The notes beneath the pieces are model-generated. The model saw nothing but the letters and a program-made list of their open reading frames with translations, ran no database searches and was not told the origin of the DNA. Shown here piece by piece: positions 44,380 to 53,948 of a stretch of DNA of 64,000 bases (the stretch's first letter is position 1; each line of letters opens with the position of its first letter). The position numbers were made by a program, and so were the translations under genes. The stretch is from positions 6,329-70,328 of the forward strand of contig JBKAGC010000001.1 of NCBI GenBank assembly GCA_046290215.1, read 5' to 3'. The DNA is from JAHRVQ01 sp046290215 (lineage in GTDB: Bacteria > Pseudomonadota > Gammaproteobacteria > Pseudomonadales > Azotimanducaceae).

Positions 44380-45314
44380 GTGTCAAAGACTTTCATAGCG
44401 AGTTGAAATTGCAGTTAGGTCAACAACTGTTTGGCCTTGAAGAAACCATCGATTGGTTAAGCATCGCTTTAATCGCCCGTGGCCACGTCTTGCTGGAAGG
44501 ATTTCCTGGTTCCGGTAAAACCTCTATGGCGCGAGCACTGGCCCAATGCCTCGGCGGGGATTTTGGCCGCATTCAGTGCACGGCAGACTTGATGCCATCG
44601 GATATGACAGGCATCAGAATCTTTGATGAAACCCGCGGCAGCTTTGAGCTCGTCAAGGGCCCGCTGTTTTCAGACGTGGTGATTGTGGATGAAATTAACC
44701 GCACCAGCCCCAAAACCCAGTCTGCCATGCTGGAAGCCATGGAGGAGCGGCGCATCACGATTGATCGTGAATCCTACCCACTCAAAGAAGACTTCTTTGT
44801 CATCGCCACACAAAACCCCCATGAGTTTGAAGGGACCTATCCCTTGCCAGAATCACAGATTGACCGATTCTTTCTGAAGCTAGATGTAATGTATCCGACC
44901 GTAGACCATGAAGTTGCAGTACTAAAAACTTATGGCGCCGTTGCACCTGCCGCATTAAACACTTTAAGTGAGATGCCAAAAGAACTACTAGCCAGTGCAA
45001 GAGAAGAGGCAAATCAGGTCGCGGTGAGCGATGCTGTTTATCAATATATCGTTGCTCTTGCCGCTGCCACCCGCGCTGCGCCAAGTGTCTCGCTGGGGCT
45101 TTCTACCCGAGGGGTACTTGCCCTGCTCCGCTGCGCAAAAATCCTCGCCGCACGTGAGGGTTATGACTACGTTTCCCCGGACCACATCAAAGCCTCCCTC
45201 GCTCCTGTAGTTCGACATCGCATTGTGCTGACACAGGAAGCTTTGTTTGACGGGCTCGATGTGGGCGAAGTACTCACCCAAATTACCAGCAATATTGAGA
45301 TCCCGCGGGAATGA
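44376..45314 (+). CDS. MoxR family AAA+ ATPase
   Basis: A 312-aa MoxR-type chaperone. It has Walker A GFPGSGKTS (about residues 47-55), Walker B DVVIVDEINRTSP and sensor 1 ATQNPHEFEGTYPLPESQID, with the helical lid behind it. MoxR ATPases are thought to help activate or insert partners, often with VWA or DUF58 proteins. It overlaps its neighbours by four bases on both sides (ATGA). Confidence 0.95.
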   Translation: MSVKDFHSELKLQLGQQLFGLEETIDWLSIALIARGHVLLEGFPGSGKTSMARALAQCLGGDFGRIQCTADLMPSDMTGIRIFDETRGSFELVKGPLFSDVVIVDEINRTSPKTQSAMLEAMEERRITIDRESYPLKEDFFVIATQNPHEFEGTYPLPESQIDRFFLKLDVMYPTVDHEVAVLKTYGAVAPAALNTLSEMPKELLASAREEANQVAVSDAVYQYIVALAAATRAAPSVSLGLSTRGVLALLRCAKILAAREGYDYVSPDHIKASLAPVVRHRIVLTQEALFDGLDVGEVLTQITSNIEIPRE

Positions 45315-46615
45315 AGCGCTTTGGTTTAACCGGCAGAGGTTTCACGCTGGTTGTGGTCCTGACCCTGGGACTCATCATTTCACTGTGGGGTGACGGCAAC
45401 CTGGAGTTGCTGTGGCGAGCACTTGCCATGCTGTCCTGCGTCGCTCTTGTCTTGGAATGGTTAGCGCAACAAAGAACCCGCATATCGGCTCACCTTAAGC
45501 ACGAATCAGAGCCGACGGATGACGTAGCCATTGAAACTCGGCTAGGCAAGCGAACGCATTTGACTATCGAAATTGAGACAGACAACCAGCGCCAGTTCCG
45601 CGCTTATCTGCCTGGCAACGAAGCCTTCGAAGTATATCGACAGAAACTGGTAAACAACCTACTCCACTGCGAGGTTATGCCGCACCAGCTCGGCTCCCAT
45701 AGCCCGGGCCAACTGTTTGTACGCACGAAGGGGCTATTTTCACTGAGCACCTGGGATCATGGCGTTGCCATCGCCGAGTCGATCATCGTCAAAGCCGATC
45801 ACTCCCTGGCTACTATGAACCTCAACAGTCAGAGTTTTAAACAACGATATGCCGATAAGATAAGCGGTAACGGTTTTGAATTAGATAGGCTTCGGGACTA
45901 CCAGCAAGGTGACTCAGTACGCTTTATGGACTGGAAAGCAACCGCCCGACGCCGCAAGAAAACCGTCAGACAATTCACCGATGAAAATCAGCAAGAAGTA
46001 TGTATTTTGTTGGATGCTTCACACTATGGGCGGGTTGAAGTGGACGGTATTAGTCGCTTCACCCATATGCTTAACACCACGGCCCGGCTATCTAGTCTGG
46101 CAAATCGCAGCGGTGACCAGGTGAGCTTTTGCGCCTATGGCGCCACCACAAAAGCCCTTATACCTCCGGGTAACTCACACCATCACCATCAAAAAGTCTT
46201 ACAAAGCCTGGCCGAAGCCACCATTGATGAAGGGCCCGCTAACCATTTGATGGGCTATATGCATGCCTCAAGATTCTTAAAGCGTCGCTCGCTGCTCGTA
46301 TTCATTACTCATTTAGATCATGCCTCTGCCACGGACCATCTGGCCCAAACCATTGCCCTTGCTAGCCGCAAGCACCTGGTTGTCACGGCTTCAATTCGCG
46401 ACTACGATCTGGATAAACTTATCGCCACTGATGCGATTCGTTGGCGCGACCCATTCCACGCCCTGGCTGCAACCCAGATTAAGGATGCCACGGAAATCTT
46501 GATAGGCAAGCTACAGAGGCAAGGTGCATATGTATTACACGCCCACCCAGATACCGTGGATCGCGATCTGGTAAGCACTTATCAGCGCATCAGGGAAAGG
46601 CGCCTGGTGTCATAA
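45311..46615 (+). CDS. DUF58 domain protein (VWA-like)
   Basis: A 434-aa protein with two adjacent hydrophobic segments at the N-terminus (about 8-50), then a DUF58 domain with the signature FELDRLRDYQQGDSVRFMDW and ATARRRKKTVRQF, and a VWA-like fold behind it (VCILLDASHYG). It is the usual partner of the adjacent MoxR ATPase. It ends nine bases before the convergent spoIIM-like gene. Confidence 0.92.
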   Translation: MKRFGLTGRGFTLVVVLTLGLIISLWGDGNLELLWRALAMLSCVALVLEWLAQQRTRISAHLKHESEPTDDVAIETRLGKRTHLTIEIETDNQRQFRAYLPGNEAFEVYRQKLVNNLLHCEVMPHQLGSHSPGQLFVRTKGLFSLSTWDHGVAIAESIIVKADHSLATMNLNSQSFKQRYADKISGNGFELDRLRDYQQGDSVRFMDWKATARRRKKTVRQFTDENQQEVCILLDASHYGRVEVDGISRFTHMLNTTARLSSLANRSGDQVSFCAYGATTKALIPPGNSHHHHQKVLQSLAEATIDEGPANHLMGYMHASRFLKRRSLLVFITHLDHASATDHLAQTIALASRKHLVVTASIRDYDLDKLIATDAIRWRDPFHALAATQIKDATEILIGKLQRQGAYVLHAHPDTVDRDLVSTYQRIRERRLVS

Positions 46616-46624
46616 CAGCAGCAT

Positions 46625-47599
46625 TTATTTTTGCATTGCTGAGTAGCGAAACGGCTTACCCGAGAGCAAATAGATGAATACCAGCCAATAACCCACGCCA
46701 ACCGCCACTTTAAAAGCAAACGGGGCATCACTGGGAGAAACGTAGCCTTCAATTATTCCGGCAATAATCAGGAACGGCACACAAACACCACAAACAATGA
46801 CGCCTTCCCGGGCCACTCTGCGGAATTCAGCCATTCGACTATTTTGACCAGGATGTGCAATGGCATCGCCCAGAGCAAAACCCGCGGTTGCGGCGAGGAT
46901 AATAATACTTAGCTCCACACAACCGTGGGCAATGATGAAGTCCATCAGCCTCGGGTCCAAACCATATTGCGCCGTGTAGGAAAACGCACACCCTAACATC
47001 ATGCCATTTAGCACAACGATATACAGGGTCCCAATGCCATAAAGTGACCCCAGGGCAAACGCCATGAACGACACCATAATGTTGTTGGTCATGATACTGA
47101 ACGCTGCCACAGAAGACGGCATCACATTAAAAATGCCTTCGGTCCAGAGCTCACCTCGATGGACGGCATCAATCATGGGTGGTGAAAAAAACGCTGCGAT
47201 GAGTTCTGGATACTGCGCCACCATGACCCAGCTAACGGCGATGGCAAAAACAAACAGCGCTGTCATCGCTGCCAGCTTTGGAATTAACCGCATCAAAATC
47301 ACTGGTAGCTCATAACCCAGCAAACCTCGCGCATCTGGAATAAGAGCCGTCACAGGTTTGGCCAGTTCTTGCGAGGTACGGATTAGCAAGGCTTCAAGAC
47401 TACGAGTCAGTTCTGCCTGGGGAAGTTCAGTTCTCGCCAGAGTAAAGTCGCCCTGGGTTTGTTGATAGTCTTCAAGCAAGCGCTGGGTATCTTTGAGGCT
47501 TACCCGCCCCGACTTTTGATGCTGATCCAGGAGCTGCTCCAACTCTCGCCACTGCTCCGCACGGCGGCTAAGCCAACGCTTTACAACTTCGTCATCCAT
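46625..47599 (-). CDS. Stage II sporulation protein M-like membrane protein
   Basis: A 324-aa protein with a cytosolic N-terminal helical domain (about 1-95) and about five to six transmembrane segments of the SpoIIM type (FSIMTNNIMVSFMAFALGSL; ILAATAGFALGDAI). Such genes commonly lie beside RDD and MoxR/DUF58 genes in nonsporulating bacteria. It is five bases downstream of the RDD gene, on the same strand. Confidence 0.88.
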   Translation of the reverse strand: MDDEVVKRWLSRRAEQWRELEQLLDQHQKSGRVSLKDTQRLLEDYQQTQGDFTLARTELPQAELTRSLEALLIRTSQELAKPVTALIPDARGLLGYELPVILMRLIPKLAAMTALFVFAIAVSWVMVAQYPELIAAFFSPPMIDAVHRGELWTEGIFNVMPSSVAAFSIMTNNIMVSFMAFALGSLYGIGTLYIVVLNGMMLGCAFSYTAQYGLDPRLMDFIIAHGCVELSIIILAATAGFALGDAIAHPGQNSRMAEFRRVAREGVIVCGVCVPFLIIAGIIEGYVSPSDAPFAFKVAVGVGYWLVFIYLLSGKPFRYSAMQK

Positions 47600-47604
47600 C
47601 AGCG

Positions 47605-48300
47605 CTACCTATTTAGTATGGCCTGAATTTCGGCGCGTAGGTCTGGCACATTGCTCGGCCGACCAAACTTCTCCAGGGCTTTCCCCCCCAGCTTGCCGCG
47701 ATGCTCTGGCGTCAAATCGTCCCATCGGTCCAGTAGCTTCTGCAAAACCTCCCGTTCCCTGATGGACACACCTGTTGCTTCTTGCTCTGCTGCCGCATCT
47801 GAGGCTGATGTCTCTGCCTGTTCGTAAACCAACAATGTACCAGCAGCGAGATCACCGATACGCACCTGATGCCGGGTGAATACACAGACCAGAACACCAA
47901 TCATGTAAAAGCTTGGCAAACTGTCCAGCACCCGCATAACGTTGCGCACTAAGATTGCGCTGGCTGCGGGAATGCCACCGTCGACGGTGACTACTTTAAT
48001 TTTGGCGTATCGTTTCCCCGGACTATTGCCTTGCATCATCAGTTCCAGCACGGGATGGTAAAGAAAATAAATGGCACCGGCAGGCAAAAACAACAACCAG
48101 TTGTAGGCGCTGGAACCCATCTCCACAAGGTCGAGCAGATAGACTAACAACCAGGCGATTAATACCCAGGCCATAGCCGCAAGGATTCGAATGTGCCAGT
48201 CAATGGCAAAGGCGTAGGCGCGAGAACCAAGACCTGCAACAGCCATTGAATACTCAAAGCCATAGGCAGAACGGATTGTCAGGGTATCTTCTTGCATCAA
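47605..48300 (-). CDS. RDD family membrane protein
   Basis: A 231-aa protein with an RDD domain of about four membrane segments (AFAIDWHIRILAAMAWVLIA) where the conserved Arg-Asp-Asp is partly kept (FAIDWHIRI), and a hydrophilic C-terminal tail (about 160-231). Transport roles have been proposed for some RDD proteins but none is established here. It heads the two-gene unit with the spoIIM-like gene. Confidence 0.88.
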   Translation of the reverse strand: MMQEDTLTIRSAYGFEYSMAVAGLGSRAYAFAIDWHIRILAAMAWVLIAWLLVYLLDLVEMGSSAYNWLLFLPAGAIYFLYHPVLELMMQGNSPGKRYAKIKVVTVDGGIPAASAILVRNVMRVLDSLPSFYMIGVLVCVFTRHQVRIGDLAAGTLLVYEQAETSASDAAAEQEATGVSIREREVLQKLLDRWDDLTPEHRGKLGGKALEKFGRPSNVPDLRAEIQAILNR

Positions 48301-48416
48301 GTATCGGGATCAAGCAAACAAGGTCATCATACCCAGCACACCACAGGGGTGAAATGGTTAGTGTTCAGAATCCCGAATAAATGCTGTATTGGCGGAAATC
48401 TGCTCGTTTAATAAGC

Positions 48417-48455
48417 AAAAAAAAGCCCCCGACCGTTACCAGTAGGAGGCTTTTT
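48417..48455 (-). terminator. Terminator after thiolase gene
   Basis: AAAAAGCCCCC and GGAGGCTTTTT pair with one mismatch across a 14-base loop, and the minus strand continues with a run of T. It lies 24 bases after the thiolase stop and before the RDD gene; the A/T ends could let it work in both directions. Confidence 0.8.
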
Positions 48456-48478
48456 GATTAGCGAACTATTCGCTCGGT

Positions 48479-49714
48479 TTAGATGCGCTCAATAATGATC
48501 GCAGGTGCCATGCCGCCAGCAGCGCACATGGTCACTAAACCAAACTGTTGGTCACGTCGCTCTAGTTCATCCAGTACTGTGCCGATCAGCATAGAACCGG
48601 TGGCACCGATTGGGTGACCCAACGCCATTGCGCCGCCATTCACATTCACCTTATCGCGATCCAAATCCAGATCACGGATGAACTTCTCAGCAACGACCGC
48701 AAACGCTTCATTGACTTCAAACAGGTCAATGTCGCTAAGGCTCATGCCGGCTTTTTTCAGAACCTTCTTCGCAGCAGGTACTGGCGCGTTCAGCATCAGT
48801 GTAGGTGAATCACCCATGTTGGCCATGGCGACAATACGAGCACGTGGCTTCAAACCATTGGCTTTGGCGTATTCCGCAGAAGACATCAATACCGCACCAG
48901 CGCCGTCCACAACACCGGATGAGTTACCAGCATGGTGGAAGTGTTCAATCTTCAGATCTGGATACTTTTGTGCCACCAACTTGCGGAACGTGGTTCCTTT
49001 GTCGTCCAGTTCAATATCAGCAATCTTCTCAAACGATGGTGGTAGTTGGCTCAAACCTTCAAGTGTGGTTTGTGGACGAGGGAATTCCTCGTGATCCAGA
49101 GCGACACTACCGTCTTCTTTGTAAACTGTAACCAGTGACTTATCGAAGTAACCATTTTTGATGGCGTGATCAGCACGACGCTGGGATTCAACCGCCAGGC
49201 TGTCGAGTGCTTCACGGCTAATGCCTTCTAGCGTGGCAATAGTATCAGCACAAACACCTTGATGTGGCTGTGGGTGGACACTGCGCAGGCGGAAGTTGTC
49301 GTTATCCAGGAAGGGCGAACCACGGCCGCTACCAGAACCTGCCAAAGACATCATTTCAGTACCGCCACCAATGGTCAGATCTTCCATACCAGACATAATG
49401 CTGGCAGCAGCGATATTTACAGAGGTAATACCGGAACCACAGAAACGGTCCAGGGTGACACCACTGGCTTTCACATCGTAACCAGCATCCAGTGCTGCCA
49501 TACGCGCCAGGTCACCACTTTGTGGGCCACGCTGGGAACTGGTACCAAACACAATGTCGTCAACTTCAGCAGTATCAAAACCAACCCGGTCATGCAGGGC
49601 TTTTAAAACTGCCGCACCCAGGTGCTGGGGATGTTCATCAGCAAGGGCACCCTTACCTTGTTTACCAATCCCGCGCGGGGTACGACATGCATCAATAATC
49701 CAGGCTTCAGCCAT
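48479..49714 (-). CDS. Acetyl-CoA acetyltransferase/thiolase family protein
   Basis: A 411-aa thiolase with the acyl-enzyme cysteine in LDRFCGSGITSVN (about residue 92), the histidine motif NGGAMALGHPIGATGS, and the second cysteine in TMCAAGGMAP. It cleaves or forms beta-ketoacyl-CoA. The neighbouring CoA-transferase and molybdenum hydroxylase suggest a degradation pathway for an aromatic or branched acid, but no substrate can be read from the sequence. Size is normal. Confidence 0.93.
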   Translation of the reverse strand: MAEAWIIDACRTPRGIGKQGKGALADEHPQHLGAAVLKALHDRVGFDTAEVDDIVFGTSSQRGPQSGDLARMAALDAGYDVKASGVTLDRFCGSGITSVNIAAASIMSGMEDLTIGGGTEMMSLAGSGSGRGSPFLDNDNFRLRSVHPQPHQGVCADTIATLEGISREALDSLAVESQRRADHAIKNGYFDKSLVTVYKEDGSVALDHEEFPRPQTTLEGLSQLPPSFEKIADIELDDKGTTFRKLVAQKYPDLKIEHFHHAGNSSGVVDGAGAVLMSSAEYAKANGLKPRARIVAMANMGDSPTLMLNAPVPAAKKVLKKAGMSLSDIDLFEVNEAFAVVAEKFIRDLDLDRDKVNVNGGAMALGHPIGATGSMLIGTVLDELERRDQQFGLVTMCAAGGMAPAIIIERI

Positions 49715-49817
49715 GAGATCGCTCCAATATTTATGAAGCAGCTACCTTACTCCCTGCACACCGTGATGTTCAAATGAAGTTTGGAATAGCCGGTATTATC
49801 GGCGAAATACCTAGAAC

Positions 49818-49834
49818 ATAGGCCAATTGGCTAT
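49818..49834. promoter_or_regulatory. Palindrome upstream of thiolase
   Basis: A near-perfect palindrome (ATAGGCCAATTGGCTAT, core GCCAATTGGC) sits in the 136-bp gap between the CoA-transferase and thiolase genes. It could be an operator for the thiolase promoter. No partner regulator can be assigned. Confidence 0.35.
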
Positions 49835-49850
49835 AACAAAGCGGGGAGTT

Positions 49851-51038
49851 TTAACCAATCACCCCTGCCGTGCGAAGTTCCTCAAGATCTCGCTCATCAT
49901 AGCCAAAAGCGCTCAAAACACTGGCTGTATGTTGGCCGTGCGCTGGACTCGGTGAGGCGGGCTCAAGAGGCTCGCCCCCAAACCTGGCTGGCGCGCGTAA
50001 GTACCGCATTTTGCCCATCAATGGATGTTCAACTTGCTGGAGAGAATCATTGGCGGCAAGTTGCGGCTGAGCCAACACTTCATCGAAACTCAAACAACGA
50101 GCGCAAGGCACATCGTTTTCGCCAAGGCGCTTTAGAATGTCATCCGTACTAAAGGTTAAAAATGCCTCTGCCAATTCTGCTCGATACGCTTCCATGTTAC
50201 GCATCAGGGCCTCTAGTGAATTGAAACGCTCGTCTTCAAGTAACTGTTCTTTGCCCAGTGCTTTTAAAACGCCAAAACGCTGTGCATCGGTGGCAGCGGA
50301 GATGGTGATAGCGCCGTCTTGGGTCAGGGTCAGTTGGTAAAGCAAATCCGGCAAATACGGTCCTGGCGTTACATCATCATCCAGCAAGGTGTGATCCATA
50401 TAACTGTCGGGAAAAAGAAAAAACAAGCCAGAATCCAACATGGATAGATCAATGTGTTGGCCTTCCCCGGTTTTTTCCCGTAGGTACAGTGCACTGGTCA
50501 CTGCCTGACAAGCGGTATATGCCGTGACTTTGTCGCACATCAAGTTGCGAATAAAAGTGTGTTCACCCGCACCAGCGACAAACCCCTGTGCGTGGGTCAT
50601 GCCAGTATGGGCTTGAATCACCGGGTCATAAGCCGGAGCGTTTTTCATGGGGCCTTCATGGCCAAAGCCAGAAATCGCCATATAAATCAGCTTGCTGTTT
50701 GCCTCGCGCAACGCCTCACTACCCAGGCCCAGTTTATCCATCACACCCGGACGAAAATTGTGTATCACCACATCCACATCCGCGGCGAGTTGGCGCACCA
50801 GCTTTTGCCCGGCCTCCTCTTTTAAGTTCACCTTGATGGACTCTTTGCCGCGATTACAGTTCGCAAACAGCGATGAGATGCCGCCCTTGGCTGCGCCGAT
50901 ATAACGCATCGGGTCGCCCGCTTCTATTGGCTCCACCTTAATGACCCGGGCGCCCTGCTCGGCCATCATCATTGCCGCAAACGAGGCTGTGATCATGGTG
51001 GAAAACTCGAGAATGGTAACCCCTGCTAATGGCTTCAC
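49851..51038 (-). CDS. CaiB/BaiF-type CoA-transferase (family III)
   Basis: A 395-aa family III CoA-transferase. The catalytic aspartate lies in GQHIDLSMLDSGL (about residue 198), the N-terminal signature is GVTILEFSTMITASFAAMMM, and RGKESIKVNLKEE and VVIHNFRPGVMDKLGL are conserved. It transfers CoA between organic acids. It lies upstream of the thiolase gene on the same strand and downstream of the Crp/Fnr regulator. Confidence 0.92.
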   Translation of the reverse strand: MKPLAGVTILEFSTMITASFAAMMMAEQGARVIKVEPIEAGDPMRYIGAAKGGISSLFANCNRGKESIKVNLKEEAGQKLVRQLAADVDVVIHNFRPGVMDKLGLGSEALREANSKLIYMAISGFGHEGPMKNAPAYDPVIQAHTGMTHAQGFVAGAGEHTFIRNLMCDKVTAYTACQAVTSALYLREKTGEGQHIDLSMLDSGLFFLFPDSYMDHTLLDDDVTPGPYLPDLLYQLTLTQDGAITISAATDAQRFGVLKALGKEQLLEDERFNSLEALMRNMEAYRAELAEAFLTFSTDDILKRLGENDVPCARCLSFDEVLAQPQLAANDSLQQVEHPLMGKMRYLRAPARFGGEPLEPASPSPAHGQHTASVLSAFGYDERDLEELRTAGVIG

Positions 51039-51117
51039 TACTGCCCCCTTTTTATTGTTAGTTTTTGTGGTGCTCTGTGGCTTTTTAACGTCGCACAGTT
51101 TTATTTGCTGAAGTTTT

Positions 51118-51813
51118 CTACTGCGCTATTAACGGCGCCAGGAGATTCTTCTCCTGAAGCCAGTCTCTTAAACCCGAGGTGCTGGGAATCATAATCTTGC
51201 CATAGCCAAGCTGTATCAAACCATCTGCCTGTAACTGACTTAGCACCTTGCCCGTTGACACTCTTGAGACACCAAGACTAAAGGCCAGTTGATCCTGGCG
51301 ACAAGCAATTTCATATCTTTCCCCGGCACCGCGCACATTCGAGAGCAGTAGCTGGGCAGTGCGGACAATTAAGGGCTGACGGCGCAAACTGTCCAGGTAC
51401 TCAAGCAGGGCATGGTGACGACGCAAGGTTAAGGTCAACATGGCCTCAGCTAATTCAGGGTGTTCAGCAAAGAACTTCATAAATTTCGCTTTTGGGATCT
51501 GGCAAACCTCAGACTCACCCTGACTGTAAATGTCGTGAGTGCTAGGTAAACCGGCAAACAACGTGAACTCGCCAAAACAGTCGCCCACATTAATGGCAGA
51601 GGTCATGAGCAAAGAACCATCCGCACCCACATTGCCGGCTATCACCTGACCTGACTGAACGATAGAGAGCCCAGGCTTCGCATCACCCCTTTGGTGAACC
51701 AGTTGCCCGTCTCGATAGCGCACGGTCTTACCCAGCTTGAGTAGTGCTGCCATCAAGTCGTCACTCAGCAAGCTGGCTAACGCCGGCGTGCCCGCTCGCA
51801 GCAGGTCGATCAT
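51118..51813 (-). CDS. Crp/Fnr family transcriptional regulator
   Basis: A 231-aa regulator with a cNMP-type sensory beta-barrel (about 20-130; GDCFGEFTLFAGLPSTHDIY) and a winged helix-turn-helix (about 165-215; RQDQLAFSLGVSRVSTGKVL). No Fnr iron-sulfur cysteines are present at the N-terminus. It is divergent from the TauD-like gene, and the 91-bp gap between them holds a palindromic operator. It probably controls itself, the dioxygenase gene and perhaps the catabolic genes nearby. Confidence 0.9.
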   Translation of the reverse strand: MIDLLRAGTPALASLLSDDLMAALLKLGKTVRYRDGQLVHQRGDAKPGLSIVQSGQVIAGNVGADGSLLMTSAINVGDCFGEFTLFAGLPSTHDIYSQGESEVCQIPKAKFMKFFAEHPELAEAMLTLTLRRHHALLEYLDSLRRQPLIVRTAQLLLSNVRGAGERYEIACRQDQLAFSLGVSRVSTGKVLSQLQADGLIQLGYGKIMIPSTSGLRDWLQEKNLLAPLIAQ

Positions 51814-51824
51814 GAAATTCCCGA

Positions 51825-51844
51825 AATGCTAACTTTTTAGCATT
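51825..51844. promoter_or_regulatory. Operator palindrome between Crp/Fnr and TauD genes
   Basis: AATGCTAA-CTTT-TTAGCATT is a perfect eight-base inverted repeat with a four-base spacer, the geometry of Crp/Fnr half-sites. It lies 12 bases before the regulator gene start and about 60 before the dioxygenase start, where it could control both divergent promoters. Confidence 0.65.
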
Positions 51845-51904
51845 CTATTGCAGTTTTTATGACTAAGGTAGCGGAAACATCAGTACAGAACTGGGAGGGA
51901 AGTC

Positions 51905-52747
51905 ATGAGCCAATTAACCATCCAACCGCATCAGGGCGCCGGTGCCGAGATCTTCGGCGTTGATCTGGGCAACCTTAGCGACAACGAATTCAATGCAATA
52001 CAAAAAGCCTATGTTGAATATGGCCTGGTATTTTTTCGCGACCAGACCATCACCGAGGAGCAGCATATTGAGCTGGCGAAGCGTTTCGGGCCAATCAATA
52101 TCAACCGCTTTTTTACCGCTAATAGCAGCTACCCGGAAATTGCCATGGTCACCAAAGAGGCCAATCAAGAGGTCAATATTGGCGGTGGCTGGCACACGGA
52201 TCACTCCTATGACCAGGAGCCTGCCATGGGTTCAATTCTGGTGGCGCGGGAGTTACCGAAACAAGGCGGCGATACCTGGTTTGTCAGCATGTACAACGCT
52301 TTAGAGGGTCTATCAGACGGTCTTCTGGACACCTTAAAGAATCTCAACGCGGTGCATTCAGCGCGACATGTGTTTGGCACCGACACCGAATATCAAAAAG
52401 GTACGGGGGATCGTCTAGGCAACAGCAACACCGCCGATCAGCTGGTGGACCCGGTACACCCTGTGATCATCAAACACCCACTGTCTGGCAAGCCTACTTT
52501 GTATGTGAATCCTGCCTTCACACGTCACTTTGCAGGCTGGACGATTGAAGAGTCCGCGCCACTACTGGGCTACCTTTATCAACATGCGGTGCAGGAAGCG
52601 CGCATTTGTAAATTTAACTGGCAGCCAGGTTCCGTGGCCTTCTGGGACAATCGCGCCACGTGGCACTTCGCCCAGAATGATTACCAGGGCGAGCGCCGTG
52701 AAATGCATCGCATCACGTTAGATGGCTGCGCCCTGGAAGCTGCCTAG
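51905..52747 (+). CDS. TauD/TfdA-type 2-oxoglutarate-dependent dioxygenase
   Basis: A 280-aa Fe(II)/2-oxoglutarate dioxygenase. The first iron-binding pair is in GGWHTDHSYDQEPAM (HxD, about residues 97-99), the distal histidine in ATWHFAQNDY (about 252), and a conserved arginine follows. Members hydroxylate taurine, herbicides, carnitine precursors and other small acids; the substrate is not clear. ATG at 51905 has GGGAGGGAAG upstream. Confidence 0.92.
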   Translation: MSQLTIQPHQGAGAEIFGVDLGNLSDNEFNAIQKAYVEYGLVFFRDQTITEEQHIELAKRFGPININRFFTANSSYPEIAMVTKEANQEVNIGGGWHTDHSYDQEPAMGSILVARELPKQGGDTWFVSMYNALEGLSDGLLDTLKNLNAVHSARHVFGTDTEYQKGTGDRLGNSNTADQLVDPVHPVIIKHPLSGKPTLYVNPAFTRHFAGWTIEESAPLLGYLYQHAVQEARICKFNWQPGSVAFWDNRATWHFAQNDYQGERREMHRITLDGCALEAA

Positions 52748-52762
52748 ACCTTTATTGGCCCA

Positions 52763-53515
52763 TCAAAATTCGAGCGGCGTTGGCAAATGCTGCTCGAAGA
52801 TCCAATCCCGCTGTTCGATCAAGCGCTGATCAAACGACTCGATAAACTTTACAGTAGAATCGTAGGATTTGCGCAAAAACCCAGGCATCGGATTGATTTC
52901 GTGGGGTTGCGGTTGGAGTAAATTGGAAAAGTAGGCCCAGTATAAATCCGCTGCGGTGAAGCGATCGCCAATGAGATAATGACCAGGCTGTTGCGCCAGG
53001 TGGTCAGCAAGAAACGTTAAAAAGCTTTGCAGTTCTTCTTTTGCTTTGCTGACTACTTGCGGATCATAGAGATAATCTTTCAGCATGGGATTCTTAAAGG
53101 CGTTATCACCCATGGCCTGGTAGGTGGTATCTAACATCATGGTTCTGGCGTTCCAGGCAAAACCATTTTCACCGGCAATTTCATTAATTAGCCCGACCAT
53201 TTGCATGCGCAGCTCACGCTCTGCTGGCACCAGAGAGGGACCTTTGCCAAGTCGTTCAGCAAGGTCAATCAACTCTAACCAGCGCACTCTAGGTGCTTCA
53301 TCGTTATACATGGCCACCGGCGCATTGCGATGTTTGGTCCAGGCTACCAATTCAGGGTTGGCTTGTCCGCCCTGCTGCAACACCGGGATGAACTCCACCT
53401 GATGATGACGAAACAAAGCCTTGGCAGACTCGCTCCAGGGACCGGGTACACCGGCGGTGAGAACCAGGCGCAAGCCCGGGAGATCTTTTGCGGCTTCGAC
53501 GCTTTGATATTCCAT
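52763..53515 (-). CDS. Glutathione S-transferase-like protein
   Basis: A 250-aa protein with a thioredoxin-like N-terminal half (LVLTAGVPGPWSESAKALF) and a helical C-terminal half with the GST fold-stabilising pattern (GHYLIGDRFTAADLYWAYF). The glutathione-binding ES motif is weak (NDEAPRVRW). It is next to a VOC protein gene, three bases apart. Confidence 0.75.
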   Translation of the reverse strand: MEYQSVEAAKDLPGLRLVLTAGVPGPWSESAKALFRHHQVEFIPVLQQGGQANPELVAWTKHRNAPVAMYNDEAPRVRWLELIDLAERLGKGPSLVPAERELRMQMVGLINEIAGENGFAWNARTMMLDTTYQAMGDNAFKNPMLKDYLYDPQVVSKAKEELQSFLTFLADHLAQQPGHYLIGDRFTAADLYWAYFSNLLQPQPHEINPMPGFLRKSYDSTVKFIESFDQRLIEQRDWIFEQHLPTPLEF

Positions 53516-53518
53516 GGT

Positions 53519-53923
53519 TTAACTCATTTGTAGTAATTCAACCCAGTTACCATCTGGGTCTTCTATGATAGAAATGGTGACACCCGGACGAATGTCAGTG
53601 GGCGGCACCGCTATCTTATAACCCGCGTCCTGACACTCCTGGGTGGCGGCTTTCAGGTTACTCACAGAAATCGTGAAATACCGGTAACCAGTTGCGCCGC
53701 CAATACCGCCGGGAGGTGCAACCGCTTTCGGCGTTTTTGCATTCACAACAATTTTTAAGGTGGTGGTGCCACACTGTAAGCGCACCATTTTGCCGCCGCC
53801 GGGCATATCCATTTCACCGTCCACCGGTAAGCCCAGCGTGTCGCGATAAAATTTGAGTACTGCCTCTGCATCCGTTGTGACCAGGCCGAGGTCAACGGAA
53901 TCCTTGGTAATTTCCAAAGCCAT
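53519..53923 (-). CDS. Glyoxalase/VOC superfamily protein
   Basis: A 134-aa VOC protein with a paired beta-alpha-beta fold (AVLKFYRDTLGLPVDGEMDM; TISIIEDPDGNWVELLQ) and the metal-binding glutamate in the last strand. It sits between the GST-like and MoaD-like genes and the three may be cotranscribed. Substrate unknown. Confidence 0.85.
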   Translation of the reverse strand: MALEITKDSVDLGLVTTDAEAVLKFYRDTLGLPVDGEMDMPGGGKMVRLQCGTTTLKIVVNAKTPKAVAPPGGIGGATGYRYFTISVSNLKAATQECQDAGYKIAVPPTDIRPGVTISIIEDPDGNWVELLQMS

Positions 53924-53948
53924 TGTCTTTCCTTAAATCTATTGAGAG

